From Otis tarda (taxonomy: Eukaryota; Chordata; Aves; Otidiformes; Otididae), in assembly GCA_026413225.1 (NCBI GenBank), contig CM048552.1, positions 214,172,553-214,236,552 of the forward strand: a stretch of DNA of 64,000 nt. Direction: 5' to 3'. Positions 1 to 13,500 of the stretch are shown here, piece after piece (within the stretch, counting starts at the first letter, position 1; every line of letters begins with the position of its first letter). Position numbers and translations under genes: made by a program. The notes below the pieces were generated by a model, which had not been told where the DNA came from, did not search any database, and saw nothing but the letters and a program-made list of their open reading frames with translations.

Positions 1-125
1 AGCCCCGGCCAACCTGGCCTGGAGTGTTTCCAGGGATGGGGCATCCACAGCTTCTCTGGGCAAGCTGGGACAGTACCTCACCACCTTCACAGGAAAAAAT
101 TTCTTCCTTATGTCTCATCTAAAGG
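1..125 (-). mobile_element. CR1 LINE fragment, cut by window edge
   Basis: This is the 3' part of a CR1 non-LTR retrotransposon in minus orientation. It shows the same succession of blocks as the other copies: the 'aacctggcctgga' block, the 'gggatggggcatcca' block, then a decayed 'aaatttcttcct' block. The 3' terminus lies left of the window. The copy is more diverged than those at 4.8 or 43 kb, so it is probably older. It has no coding capacity. Confidence 0.9.
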
Positions 126-3100
126 TTTAATCTATAGGTTGGGGAAATTTTTAACTGACTGATAAAGAAATCACCTCCCCATGACAGCTGGTAGAGGCAA
201 AGCACTTGCACTCTTGGACTTTAATTGATCTCAAATGCTGCAAGAGCCCCAAAGCACTCTTCTCCACCTGCTTTTGTAGTGGTAGAAACATCACATCTTC
301 GCTTTTCTTCCCAAAGGAAACTGGACACATCTGCTTATCATTCACACGCCCCGTTATCTTTAAGCTTTTTCCTACAAATATCTGTGCACTTCAATTCTAC
401 ACCAGCAGTATGAGGTCAGACACCGCTCCTTCCTTAATATCTTCTCACAAGTTCCTACAGGTGCTCTGGAAATGAGGTTTCCACCAAACAGAGGAGAAGG
501 CACCGGCAGCAACCAGCCGAATGGTCTTATCTAGGTTGTCTTGGCAGCATCAAAGAGGGATGTGTCTGAAGCAGGGGAGACCTTTGAGATGTCACCCAAC
601 TTGATTCCCACCTCTGCAGAGGGGATTAATTTGTCAGTCATGCACGAGGCTTGTCCAAGTGGCTCTCAAAACCTGGAGTGTTGAGGCCCCATGGCCATGC
701 CCTAGCACATCACTACCAATAGAAATATGTCCTGCTACTAAACTTAAGCCACCATATCTCCAAATGAAGATAAAACCCTTCCTCTTGTCCCCTCTAGTTC
801 TCCAAGATTTCAGCCCAAAACTAGAAGTGCAAAAGCCTGATAGAAAACAATTATAGTCCCTTTTGGTTCTTGTTCCTCCAGCCAGCTATCAGCCATGTTA
901 CCACCTTCTTCTCCTAGGTCCTAGATAATTTCTCCCAGTATCTTGCCAGAAGAAACACACAGTGTGGCATCCAGCCAAGGATGAGGACCAAGAGGACTGC
1001 TTTCATGTGCCCTTTGCTTAATTTCATATTTATTTTCTCTTAAACCAGGGACATCCATCCAGCTGCCTGTGGTGTTTCTCACACCTCAGGACATGAGGAG
1101 CAAGATGCTCTGGTAACCCTGGGTTTGATGCCCTGCACATAAAGGCAGCAATAAAACCACTCACTTTTCAAAAAATATCTTGTCAGCTCACGTTCAGTTG
1201 GTCTTTTAAGTGAGGTTCATAGCCATGAGACCTCCCTCGTCCACCCCCAGTTACCAACAGGCAGTTGTATTTATAAACTATTGCTGCACCCCACACACAC
1301 ACAACCTAAACACAGGAGTGACAAAATTGCCAGGGAAATTATTCTCTAAATTCCTCTGCTCCAAGTTAGAGAAGACTTCTGTGACAAAGGTGACTTCTAG
1401 AAGGAGGATATAATACTCCTGTTATAGCAACCAGCTTTCCATACACACGTGCTCCGCTCTTCAAGTCTCAGGTTAGAGAGGCTGACACCCAAAGTTTCAA
1501 AAGCAAAGTCAGATCTCTGAAGTTCTCTCCACTTCTTTGACGTGTAGCTTTTCATTGGCATCTCCCACAGAGCCAGAGACTGGTTTCTAGGGAACACTTT
1601 CAACCCAAGTGTTAAGGGGAGAAGCATGCAATTCAAGTCCGACATCTGCTTTCCAAAGGCATTTTCTTCCCTAAAAGCTCAAAGGATTAAAAAAAAACCA
1701 CCACACAAACCACCAAACAACTTTAAGCATAATAAGAAATCTTGCAATAACTTTGCCTTTTTAAAAACTTTCCCCTCCCAGATATTTTCTGTCCATTATC
1801 TGAAACATCTCTCTAGGCTTCATTAAGCACATTACAAATTTACTTTTGTCAATGGAACTACAGATGCCATTTGATCTGAAGATTAGGATCACATTTCCTT
1901 CCTCTAAAGCAAAAGGTAAACATTAGCAAGGACTACTGGGGTTAAACTTTACTTATTGCTTAGGAGGGGCCCAGACATGCTGAGGCAGGACACCCGGGTT
2001 CAATAAGTTATTTGCAGCACATTCAGGGGCATTTAAGAGCCAGCTACATTCAAGTCTTGCCTTTATTCCAACTTCTCCAACGCTTTTGGCCTCATCGGTA
2101 AGTCATCCACAGCAATTACAGGTAGGGATACGCAGGAGCATCCGTGTGCCGTGCTGCGAGAAAATTATATCGCAGTACTGCTGCTTGAACAAACGTCTTC
2201 TACAAGATTCTCCAGCCCACAGCCTTGACAGGCTCTTCAGATACTTGCTCCCCACTCAAGGGAGAGCAGGTCTGGTTAGGAAAGGGGTGCAAAGCGGAGA
2301 TACACCCAGTTCAGGGCACAGATCCAGCCTAGTCTGAAATTTAATCCCATCCCCAGCTGAGTGAGACTAGTTGGTAAATAAAATAAAGCCTTTGTCAAAG
2401 GCTCAAGGCAGGGAAGTTTTGAAGCTGTAGTTCTTCTGGTGTCCAAGCCACTCCAAAGGCTGCAGACCAGAGCAAGCATTCAGCTCGATGCCTTCACAAA
2501 CATCTTTGCTAGCCAAGAAGATGGCTAAAACTCGCTGCCTCCTCCTCTCCCAAGGGTAGTTCCTTCCCTAGTGTAGTTCCAGTCTCGTTTTCCATTTTAG
2601 GGGACAGGAGGTCATTGCATAGCTATTAATTTAGCTAGCCGTACAAGTTTAGCTGGACACAAAGCTGACAAGCAGCTCCACCCAAAACGCTGGGGGAAAG
2701 TGCTAGGACCATATCCAGCCTTCCCACAGAGGCTTGTGGAACAGATACAGCAACTCTTCAACAAGCTAAGGAGCAGCTTATGGAGCCCAGAAGCTATAGA
2801 AAGCTAAACCTACCAGAGGGCCAACACCACTCACAGGGTCCTGCATCTCACCCCAAAGAGGAAAGGCTGATGTAGAAGCTTCCTTTGATCTATGGCAGCC
2901 TTTTTGGCCATGATACAGTCAAGTGGATGGACTGTAACTATCTAACCATGACCCAAAGCATTGTCCATCCTTCATTCGGGCACAAAGCTGAGACCTCTGA
3001 AGACCACTGGAGTTCCGGTGGATGCTGGAAGCCCTGGACACAACAGTGCTCTGCAGAGCCCAGCTCTGACCTTTCCACAAAATCAACTTTTATGCATTAA

Positions 3101-4770
3101 GCACAAAGAGGGGGACAGAAGGGAAATTACAGAGAAGTGGTACACAGTGGCCGAGTAGAGCCACTAACGACTGACCAAGCACTCCAGCACCTCCTCATCC
3201 AAAATGCCTGAGTGAGCAGAACTCTGTGGGAAAACCAAAAAACAAATAAACCACAAAATCTGTTCCACTTCCATCCTCATTCCCAAATATACAACTGTCC
3301 AAGTGTTGTTCATGAATAATGAGCGAGTGACAGGGGAAGAGAGGACCTCTTGAGGCTCTTATCCCTTAGATCCTCACTCATCCTCCAGCTCTGACAACCC
3401 TTCTCCAACAGAAGCCTTCAGCTATGGGATCTGTCACCAGGCTGCAGCTCAAGAAGATGCTTTATAACACCCTGCTTTGCACCTTCCCAAGGGAAGGCCT
3501 ACACAAAACATGACAAGTGCAGGTTTCCTTCTGGTGGCCATAGCTTCTCAAGTGTGGAAATAATCAGCGTGCGTGCCAGGCACGGCTCTCCTCCGAGCTC
3601 AATTCCTGCTTGTCAGCATCCAGGCTGTGGCACCTTTCCACTTCCTCTGCAGTAAAATAGAGTTATTCTAGGCTCATAATTGACACAAAGTCAAACTCCA
3701 TCTGTTTCCACCGAGATAAAGATTCCTCTGAGGTCGCTCAGCTAAGTACCTGCAACTCCGCTGCCCTGCCTCCCACCACAGTTCTCCTGCATAGGGAGCA
3801 GAGAGGTGCGTGATGCCGAAATTAGCGCCCAGATTTGCTCAGGGTTTATTCTGGCCTGGGTGCAAGGCAATATCTTTGTGCTGTTTAAGTGTCCAGAGCA
3901 GTGCAGCAAGTCCAACGCACAGCATCAGTAAGTGAGAGCCTTACGGTCTGGAGTAAAGAGGAAAATGCAAGCATCCCAGGAAAGACTCAGGGGGAGACAG
4001 CTTTTTCCTAAGCCATTTTTTTACTGCACTGAGGTTTCGTAAGTTATATGCAGAGTCCTTGCGCTTTGTGACAGCTTGGATGCAGTTTGATGCTGTCACC
4101 ATTACAGCCAGCGGGCAGGAACGGGGCCAGCGAGACCAGCACACTCACCAGCATCTTCCTCAGGACAACGTGGACAGGAGGTTTGTCCCTTGACGGGTAA
4201 AATACGGCATAAAGCAGCACCATGTAAAAAGGATGAGGGAAATACCTGCTGCACATCTGCACCCATGCAGCCAGCGGCTTGCATGGAAAAGGATTTACGA
4301 AAAATCCGTCCCTTTCTCAACATCCATGGAGAAATCAAGGGTGGGAGTCTGCCAACCGCAAAACCGCTACAGGCTCATGCTTTGAAAAACACGAGCACTT
4401 TCTGAGAGAAGCCAGAAGTCTTCAAGTCCTCCCTCCAGCAGAGCACTGATTCTCTTCTCCAAGAGCTGCAGGATCAGGGGAAAATGAGAAGGAACAAGTT
4501 CTGAACAAAACCCATAAGAAGCAATTTCAGACCCACAGCTCCTGAGCCATGCCACATACCAACTGCCTGGTTGCAGCATCCAGGCTGGTCCCAGTTTGAC
4601 CCTGTTGATGGCCAGAGGCATCACCCTCAGTTCTAGCAATAAATCTTTCCTGAGAGCAGCTTGCCTTGCTCTCCCCTCATTGTGTAAAGGCCACTGAGCT
4701 TCACAGGCATCTTTCACAAAGGAGACTGGAAGTTACTTTCCAGTCGCTCATCAACATTGAGTGTTTATAG
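126..4770. other. Unique non-coding stretch, no gene recognised
   Basis: I see no recognisable protein, RNA gene or clear repeat here. Short open frames occur on both strands; the longest is 116 codons on the minus strand at 4367-4717. None shows a domain, a convincing exon boundary pair or a family signature. The stretch could be intron sequence of a minus-strand gene starting in the 20-kb CpG island, or intergenic DNA; the sequence alone does not decide. Confidence 0.6.
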
Positions 4771-5380
4771 GAATCATAGAATCATAGAATGGTTTGGGTG
4801 GGAAGGGACATTCAAAGCCCACCCAGTCCAACCCCCCTGCCGGGAGCAGGGACATCTCCAACCACATCAGGTTGCTCACAGTCCCGGCCAACCTGGCCTG
4901 GAATGTTTCCAGGGATGGGGCATCCACCGCCTCTCTGGGCAACCTGGGACACTGCTCCACCACCCTCAGCGTAAAAAATTTCTTCCTAATGTTCAGTCTG
5001 AATCTGCCTCCCTCTATTTTAAAACCATGACCCCTCGTCCTGTCCCAGCAGGCCCTGCTGAAGAGTGTCTCCCCACCTTTCCTGCAGCCCCCTTTGGGCA
5101 CTGGGAGCCGCTCTCAGCTCTCCCCGGAGCCTCCTCTTCTCCAGGCTGAACAGCCCCAGCTCTCTCAGCCTGGCCTCACAGCAGAGCTGCTCCAGCCCTC
5201 TCAGCATCTGCGTGGCCTCCTCTGGACCCTCTCCAGCAGCTCCACGTCCTTCTGCTGTTGGGGGCTCCAGAACTGGATGCAGCGCTGCAGGGGGGTCCCC
5301 AGAGCGGAGCAGAGGGGCAGAATCCCCTCCCTCGCCCTGCTGCCCACGCTGTGGGGATGCAGCCCGGGATGCCGTTGGCC
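4771..5380 (-). mobile_element. CR1 LINE, 5'-truncated, about 610 bp
   Basis: The element begins on the plus strand with two copies of the CR1 terminal octamer in reverse complement (gaatcataga atcatagaat) and continues through the short 3' UTR into the C-terminal part of the reverse-transcriptase ORF2. Read on the minus strand, it encodes fragments of the CR1 ORF2 tail, such as '[19 protein letters not shown]'-type residues, with frame breaks. 5' truncation is normal for target-primed reverse transcription. It is closely related to the copies at 29.5, 43, 46 and 48 kb and so belongs to the youngest abundant subfamily here. Confidence 0.95.
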
Positions 5381-5939
5381 CATATGCCCAAGTACAGATT
5401 CCAAAGCCACTTGTTCAGTAGAATCCTGCCTTATACTGCAAGGGATTATGAATCTCAGTTAAGGTCAGGATCTTGATTGTCCCAGCAATGCAAGTTCTTA
5501 TATTGGTAGAAAACCACAAGTTTGAATAACATACAAAGTCCCCCATATCTCATAGCAGTTAAGTCCCACTCCTGTCCCCAGCTTGCCAGGAAATAAACTC
5601 AAATCACAAGGAAGCCCTTTGGAAGATGCCTGGGAGCCAATTTAGTTTTTGCTGTGGATGGACTGCATACTTTAGAGACTATGAATATTCCCTCAGCAGC
5701 CCTCCATCTCACCCCAGCCATTAGCTTCACATTGTGTTTCACAAGAAAGTGTATTGTGGTGCTTCTGCTAAACTGTGGGGAGACTCACCAGGTTAGCAGC
5801 CCCTGCTCAGCAAAAATTGGACTTGCCAGTGTTGGTCAGGAGGATGGTACAGAGCAGCCTCAAACTCTCTCCTGGTTAAATTAGTTTTCACTTTATTCTG
5901 TGTTTTACCCAATAACTATTAATGAGCTCTCCATGTTTC
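5381..5939. other. Non-coding spacer between two CR1 copies
   Basis: This is unique sequence of mixed composition between oppositely oriented CR1 copies. No gene, repeat or RNA feature was recognised. Confidence 0.6.
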
Positions 5940-6090
5940 CTCATCCCTGAAAGGATTCCAGGCCAGGTTGGCCAGGGCTCTGAGCAACCTGATGTGGTTG
6001 GAGATGTCCCTGCTCCTGGCAGGGGGGTTGGTCTGGGTGGGCTTGAAAGGTCCCTTCCAACCCAAACCCCTCTGTGATTCCATGATTCTA
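5940..6090 (+). mobile_element. CR1 LINE 3' end, about 150 bp
   Basis: A severely 5'-truncated CR1 copy in plus orientation. It carries the last ORF2 codons and 3' UTR and ends in 'tgattccatgattcta', a degenerate pair of the family's terminal octamers. It faces the copy at 4771-5380. Confidence 0.93.
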
Positions 6091-9000
6091 AAAAGACCCA
6101 GTCTAAAGAGACCACCCTTTTGCCAGCAATATTTGGAGAAATTAAGACATGCCATTCAAAGCAACCTCCATGCTGTCCCCACCTCCAGAGGAAAGGTTCT
6201 TCCGTGTGAATAAGCACCCTGAGAATGATGCTTTCCAGTTTCACATCAACCTTAAGATCAGTCCGAGAACACCAGTGGAAATTGAGTCTCTGGGGCTAAG
6301 CAGACCTCCCACGCTCATCAGCTCCCACAACATCCCCTATTTATTACCACCCCCACACGGTAAAGTGCCATTTCCATACAGAACGCAAGGAGCCAACACA
6401 TTCCCTACTGCCTCCTTCCCAAATTATTCACGGAGCAACCCACGGAGTCTCTCTAAACCAGGCTGGTGGGGCTGCAGAGACAGGTTCAGCTGTCAGACAC
6501 TTCTGTGCCATGTGCCAACGCCTCACGGGGAAAGCGGCTAAAAATAGCTCACAGCCCTGTAACCAGACCCATAAGACTGGGATTTTACTCCCACCCAAGC
6601 TGATCCATGGTTACTGGGATAGACACCTCCTCTACAAGTCTAAATCATTACAAGCTGCTTTTCCAGGGAGCTGCCTGGGTTTGAAGACCTCCATTATGTT
6701 CTCAGTACCCTAGGGTACCAAAAAGTACTCAGCCATTGGGACAAAAAGCAGCAATGCTCGGGTCATGGGTTCTAGCTGCAGAACACACCATGACGAGCAT
6801 CCCACAAGGTGATGAACAGTCCCTGTGTCACCACCACAGCAGCAGGAAGGTTTTTCCCGTCACCACCTTCACATCCCACTGGCTCCGAAAGATGCTCTGT
6901 GAACTCAGCCCGCTGGCACGCTCAGGGTAAAGTGAGCGGAGTCCTTTGCCAAGTACCAGCCTCCACAGAGCTCCCAGCTATTTTTGGCAGGTTGTGTCCA
7001 AAGCCCAAAGTATTTATGGTATATAGTTACCATCCATCACCGGAAAAAAAATTGGAAAAAAATTTAAATTGCAAGTTGGTTTTCGTCATTTGGCTAATCC
7101 ACTGGACAAAAACTTTTAGAAAGGACAAGGGAAGGAGGAAGGTTATTGCAGGTTCCCTTTTCTTGTCCCATCCCACAAATTCCATTTCCTCCAGTGGGCC
7201 TGTATCATTGTTCATGAGAAACAGTGACGTGACCTTCATCTTGCTGGAGAGGAAGGAGTCAGAGCTCACCAGTTCCTGCAAGCAAACATCTCCTGCATAG
7301 CCAAGGGAGGAGAAAGATTTTGGGCTAACCACAGCATCAGTGAGGTGAACCACTGTGGGACAGGCCCATAGGTAGAAGTGAGACCTCAGACCCACCAGAC
7401 AGCATCCCTGAAGCTGTAGGAGATGCACCCAGCTGTGGGAAGACCAACCAACATTTCTGCTTTCTCCTTTACTGCTTACTGATGATGCACCGTGCATCCA
7501 CTCAAGCTCTCCTGCTTCCATGGCATGGAAGAGGCCCATCAGCCCCCAAAAGCCCAGAGATAACCCTCTGCAAAGTAACTTCCAGGAGGATAAAAGAAAA
7601 ACAGAGTTTCCTAAACATAGGCACTGTCTGAGCTGAAGTGTGACAGGACACAAATGAAGTACTCCAGGAGCAAAACACATCTTTGAGCAGAACTCAAGCA
7701 CCTGAGAACTCCAGGATGGCCATGGCACACAGATCTTCACTAAGCCCATGCCACCAAGATCTTTCCACATTTTACAGTTCTCCTACAAAAGCAGTGGCAG
7801 ACCCTACTTTGCTCATCATTTACAACACAAAAAAAAGTTAGAAGATCAGATTCTGTAGCTGGTTTCAACTCTAGAACAAGAAAATTATTTAATTCAGCCT
7901 TCATGTTTCATGGCAAGGAGAGGATGAATTGACACAAGACTTCTCCCACAGGCAGGTAGCTGCTTATCTTCCCAAATTCCCAAATCTCCCACCTGGAGCC
8001 CTGGGGGGAATCCAGACACCTCAGCAGTCCCTATAAATCCACTCAAACAGCCATAGCACAATTTATCTCAAAGCTCAGCCACTTGAAGCTATATATATAT
8101 ATGTATTTTTTTTTTAATACCGGCTATATTGCCTCAGCCCAATGCTTTTTCTCGACAGCTCTGCCGTTTAGCAGGCATTAAACCTGATGGTGCATGAGAC
8201 ATAACAGGGTTTTACTCACACCCCTGTCTAAGAGCTGGCTCTGTAGAGCTGACAGCCACAAGTGTCTTAGGCAATATTTATCTCATACCTTTCCTTCAAA
8301 AAAAAAAAAAAGTCAGCCTTTTGGAATCAAACATATGGGATCCACCACCAAAAACGGTCAGTTTGGGAGCAGAACATCTCATCAGCTTCAGGCAATGCTG
8401 AAACACAGCAACACATTTTAGGGTGGCCAGGCAAAAGCAGGCAGTAGAAGACAACAGTGGTTGAGCTGAGACGTGTACAAGGAGGATGTGAAGTCCAACT
8501 TCTTGACCAAGCACCAGGGCACTCCCACGAAACAGCAACACTTGGACAAGAGCTTTCCTCTCCACCAAACGCTCCTCCTGGGACTCCAGAAGCCTTAGGG
8601 GGCCCAATAAAGAGTTAGAAAAAAAGCCACATGAGCAAATAAATTGGGGTCCAGATTTTATTCCAAAGCCCAACTGGTTAGAGGTGAGATGGTACGCGTG
8701 TAACATGATTTAAGCCACTCAGGTAAAAAGAAGATTTGAAAACACTGCAACCACCTTCCCCCAATGCAGGAGGCTGGTTTGTGTTTTCTAACTGTGTTAT
8801 TTAAACAGGAGAAGTGTCACAGGAGACACTGCCTTAACAAAGGTGTTTGAGCTGTGTTAAGTACCAAGAGATGCTCTTTCTCCCTCGCTTTACAACATTT
8901 TGAGTCAATTCAGATATAACGATCAGTGTATCCATTCCGGTAGAAATCAGATGGCTTTGCAACATGAGGACTGGAATTAGATGGCCCCAGGGCCTCACAT

Positions 9001-10337
9001 CTCCACTTATTTTAAACTCTGGCTTTTTTTGGATTAGGTTGTTACCACAGAGCCAAGTTAGGAACATCAGACGCTGTGTTAAATCCCATCAGCTGATTAT
9101 GGCTGAGCAGCAGCAGCGTTTGCAGAAAAAGTGAACCCGACAGCCCAATTTAGGATCAGACGGTCACGCTGACCTTGTGTGCGGTGGCACATAACAGCAA
9201 TGAGCGTTTGCTCCCCCTTTTGTCAAAAGCCACCTCTTCCAACAGCTCAGACTATCTGCAGCGCAGCCAGGGCTGATGTTTCTCAGATTAATCCTGGCTC
9301 AGCCAGCCAAAACTCTGGCACCTGGCTTTGCAGAGGGCAGGCTTATTTGTGCCATCACGCTTGCCAAGTCTCATCTCCATCCCTCCTCCATCTCCTCCAC
9401 CACCAGTTGGTTCAACCCAGCCTTCTTCATGCCCTTCTGGAGAAACCCTTCCAGCACATCAGCACAACAGAAAAGGAGATAAAATTTTTCTAAAACTGGG
9501 ATTAAAATAAAGCCTTCAAGAACAGGACAGCCTAACACACGTAGCAACAACCCGGATTGATTTGTCCTATGTTCACAAAAGGGACACTGCACACAAGATG
9601 ACAATAGAGAGGGACCTTCCTGCCATGGCCAACAGCGGGTGAACATCAGCTCTGGCTCTCCTGTGCATCTCTGTACAATTGTGGCATTGCTGGCAGCAGT
9701 CATGAAAAACAACAGGGAAGCAAACAAGGAAAGCACCTTCCCCCTCTGGCTCCACTTCCTGACAGGACCAGGCAAAGAAACAGACTCCCTTTCCAGGTCC
9801 TTGACTTGTTCTTGGTTGCCTGGTTTCAACCTCCAGACTCCACCCTTCCTGGGGAAGGAGCTTTTGCAGATGCTAGATATGAACATTTTCACTTCCTCAT
9901 CCCAAAAGGAAATTTCTAAGCAGTTGTTCTGTTCATGTCACTCTCCCATAAAACAGGTATCACCACATCTCCCCTCTTGGGGAGTTTAGCACAAGAAAAT
10001 AAAACTTATTCATTCATATTTTTAGAGAGAAGCTGTGGGCACCTATCCACTGCAGAAGGCTCCAAACTGGAGATCCCAAGAGAATGGAGATGCCTGCATC
10101 AGCATGAGGTCAGCTGCCCAAGCCTGAGAAGGACAAGCCATGCCCACACTCAAACTGCAGCATCTTCTCCACTCATCTAAGCGCATTCAGGGAAAATATA
10201 GGAGCTCCTGGGAATTACGTGCTTCCAAATCAAAGCAGAAGCCAAGTGATTCCTGGCCCAGATCTACACCACTGCACCATTTATGAGCTTCAGCCCAGTT
10301 TTTCACCATCCCCGCAGAGGTCACAGCATCATGGAAA
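6091..10337. other. Unique non-coding stretch
   Basis: No gene was recognised. The longest open frame is 247 codons on the minus strand (7027-7770); it is rich in Trp, Cys, Leu and Ser and resembles no family I know, so I treat it as chance or untranslated sequence. A short TA dinucleotide run followed by a T-run lies at 8089-8118, and an A-run lies near 8299-8312. Confidence 0.55.
8089..8118. repeat. (TA)n microsatellite plus T-run
   Basis: About eight TA dinucleotides run directly into a short interrupted T tract. It is a simple-sequence repeat with no coding context and is likely length-polymorphic. Confidence 0.85.
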
Positions 10338-10534
10338 CAATAGAATGGTTTGGGTGGGAAGGGACCTTCAAAGCCCCCCCAGTCCAACCCCCCCTGCAAG
10401 GAGCAGGGACATCTCCAACCACATCAGGTTGCTCAGAGCCCCGGCCAACCTGGCCTGGAATGTTTCCAGGGATGGGGCATCCACCACCTCTCTGAGTGAC
10501 CTGGGACAGTGCCCCACCACCCTCACCGTAAAAG
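10338..10534 (-). mobile_element. CR1 LINE 3' end, about 200 bp
   Basis: Minus-orientation CR1. It starts at a damaged terminal octamer (tagaatggtttggg) and extends through the 3' UTR to the 'caccctcaccgtaaaa' block of the ORF2 tail, where it is truncated. Similarity to the 4.8- and 40-kb copies is high, so it belongs to the same subfamily. Confidence 0.93.
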
Positions 10535-13500
10535 TTGCAGCTCAGTGACCTGGAAGAGCATCAAGCCAAGCAGAGAGAACTGTCCTCCCTTCAGTAGTAT
10601 TCAATACTTGCAAAAAAAGCACCACAAGTACTTTCTCCAGGCAAAGAACAGCCCAGCAAGCTGCAAGAAGTTAGATCCTTCAATTCAATCCAGTCCACAC
10701 TGAGACCAGCTACAACCTTCATCCAGCTTATTACATGCACAAACATACAGCCAGATGCATTTAAGACTCGTACTTGACCAGTTTACAAGCCTCAACCCCC
10801 AAATTATCCACTTCCTTAAAAAAAAGAGGAAAAAAAAAAAAGACATTTGAGAAGGACTTACAGAGCAGCAGCACTTCCAGGCCGATTCCTCATTAGATGT
10901 TCCCGTACTGCTAAAGGACCCGAAACACCCACATCTCTCAAGCCTTGCTGATCCTTAAAGTTTTAATAGCGCTGATAAGCTCCCAGCTGGAGCAGCTCTT
11001 GCGCACAGTAAGTTTTATCTGCCGCAGAACACACTTGTTACAGAGCCGTTCTTATCGCTCCTGCAAATATCAGCAGAGATAGAGAAGCACGTAATGCCCA
11101 GGAAAGGAAGGTGCAGAAATACAAGTGGACACGTTGTCTTTTGACCGCGTTTGCCCCAAGCTCTTGACCTCAGGGGCTCCCTGCTCCTCACCCCGCATCG
11201 CCCTCAAAAGCTTCACAGCCCCTCAGCAAGGACAGTCCTACATCCAGCCCACAAGTGGCTCAAGGAGAGGAGCAGAGCGGACTCCAGACCTTAAGTCCGG
11301 ATCTGTTCCTCCAGGGAACACTCAGCTGAGCTACAAAGTTCAGGGAAACAGGGAAAAAAAAAAAAAAGAAAAAACCACAGTATTTTCCCTGAGCTGGAGG
11401 GTAAGAAGCCAAGAGAACATAAGTGATGGTCTCATGGGTCCAATACAGCACTCGGCACAACCAGACTGTCACCCCAGAAGCTTGGATTTAAGGGCTCACA
11501 TGATAGAAGTGTTTTAACATTATAAGCCGACACTTTTGGAAATAGAAAGGACCCCCACTCCTAGTTTAAGTTTATTCTGCTCTCAGAAGTGGATCTGTAA
11601 CTGTTCACTGTAGGACATCTCTGAGAACGTCAGTCTACAGCTTCACAATAAACTCACAGGCTTCGTTCCTGCTAACTAATCACATTCCCACTGTAAACAG
11701 TGGCGTTTAGCACATCAGGAAGATAAAAAGCCACAAGGGATTTTCAGGCTGACCAGAACCTTTGCCTTCAGGTCACAGGCTCAAATCCAGCCTTGCTATT
11801 CACCAGCCGACCTCTCTCACCCCGTACCAGAAGGGTCCATCCGCCAGCCAAGGCATTTATCACCCCTCCGCAGCTGATGCTGGGGCAGGTCACCAGCATC
11901 ATTAAGGCTTCCCAGTATGTCAGTATTCAGCCAAGCATGGTTTGAGATCAGTGTGGACCAGACCTTTCCCAGCCTGGCAGATGGACTGCAGCAGGCAAGC
12001 TGTCCACAGAGGTGACCTCCGACGAAGAGCATCTCCAACCCGCAGCAACTGTTGGTGGAGCTGGAGGCGCGTTATGGACCCAGCATGGGAGCAGCGCAAC
12101 AGAGCAGGTTTTGAAGGCTGGAAACCCCAAACTGGATGAATCGACCTTGCACTCAAGACCAACAGCTTGTACCCCACGCCTTTCTTTTGGGAGAGAAAAA
12201 TAGGTGTGTTCAGATTTGATCTAGGTAGGCATACTGCCCCAAGAGCTCTGACAGCTCCTAGCGAGAGGCTGTGTATTTTTATCTCCCCTGGTAAGAAAAA
12301 AAAAAAGCTACAGTAAAAGGCTCCCACTTCCCCCAGTCACTGGTGGGGTGCCCTGCCCTTCGCTGGGATCCCCGTCCACTTCATTAGAATGTGGGGTCGG
12401 TCACCAGTACCCGCTGAGCCGTGGCAGGTGGCCGCGTGAACTCTTGCCATGTTTTCCATGCCTTAAAAAGAGACTATTTGACAGCTTCTTTGTGGTCATC
12501 TTCACTGCCCAGAGAAAGACACTGGTCTGTGCCACCCTCCAAGCATGTCCCGAAGTGCCACAGGTGCCAGCAGGCATGATGGCTTCACAGGACCCTGCAG
12601 CACAGCAAGGACAGCATTGCACCCAGGTTTCCCAGGCTGGTTACCTGCCCACCTTCTCCCCAATACCCTCACCCTTCAACAGGGAAGGCCGTTTTCCAAG
12701 CTACATTGAGTTAACGGAGCTGCGTCACCAGAAACATCCATCTCGCTTCAGACAACGCTCACAGCTTGCTTCAGTTAAAGACTTTTAAAGACTGAAGCTG
12801 AAGAAAAAGGTTGGTAGGTGCTAAATCCCAGTCACCAAGTGCAAGGTGCTCTGGGTGGACTGTTCATTTTTTTTTTTTAGAGGCCCCCAAGTTATACTTG
12901 TTGGCCCCATTGACAACATTTAAGCAGCTGAACAGGTTACTGCCTCCACCAAGGCTCCTGCAACAAACACCCTCCTTGGAGGGGTTTGCACCAAAGGCAC
13001 AAAGACCCTCTTGCATCCAGAGACTCCCTTCCAGCTCCAGAGGTCCAGCAAACCCCAGAGCAAGTTCTGAGCTCCCTGTTACCTGCGTCACTCCTCGTAA
13101 CCCCGTTGCAAGCTCAGGACCAAAGCCAAAAAACCACGGCACGTTGCAGGGCTGATACTTGCCCGGGTACAAAGGCAAGGAAGGATGCTTCCTCAGATGC
13201 CGACCTTCAGCCGCGCCGCTCCTACCCGTGTTTTCAGGGACGGCGGCTCCGTCGCCGTAATCACACAAGCGGCTTTATTTTCCTTCACAAAGCAAAACTG
13301 TATATGGAGAACCCACACAGTTTGTGTTTCAGGAACACGCGTCTACGCAACGGCGTGACCTTGCGAGGCACAAAGGCTCGCCTGACAGCGTAAGAGACAC
13401 CAGAGCACGCTTACTGCCATCACATTAACATTTTCACATACAGAGCTGTCTTACCCACAAGTACGCTGCGTTCCTTTAACGTATCTCCCTCCAAGAGCAA

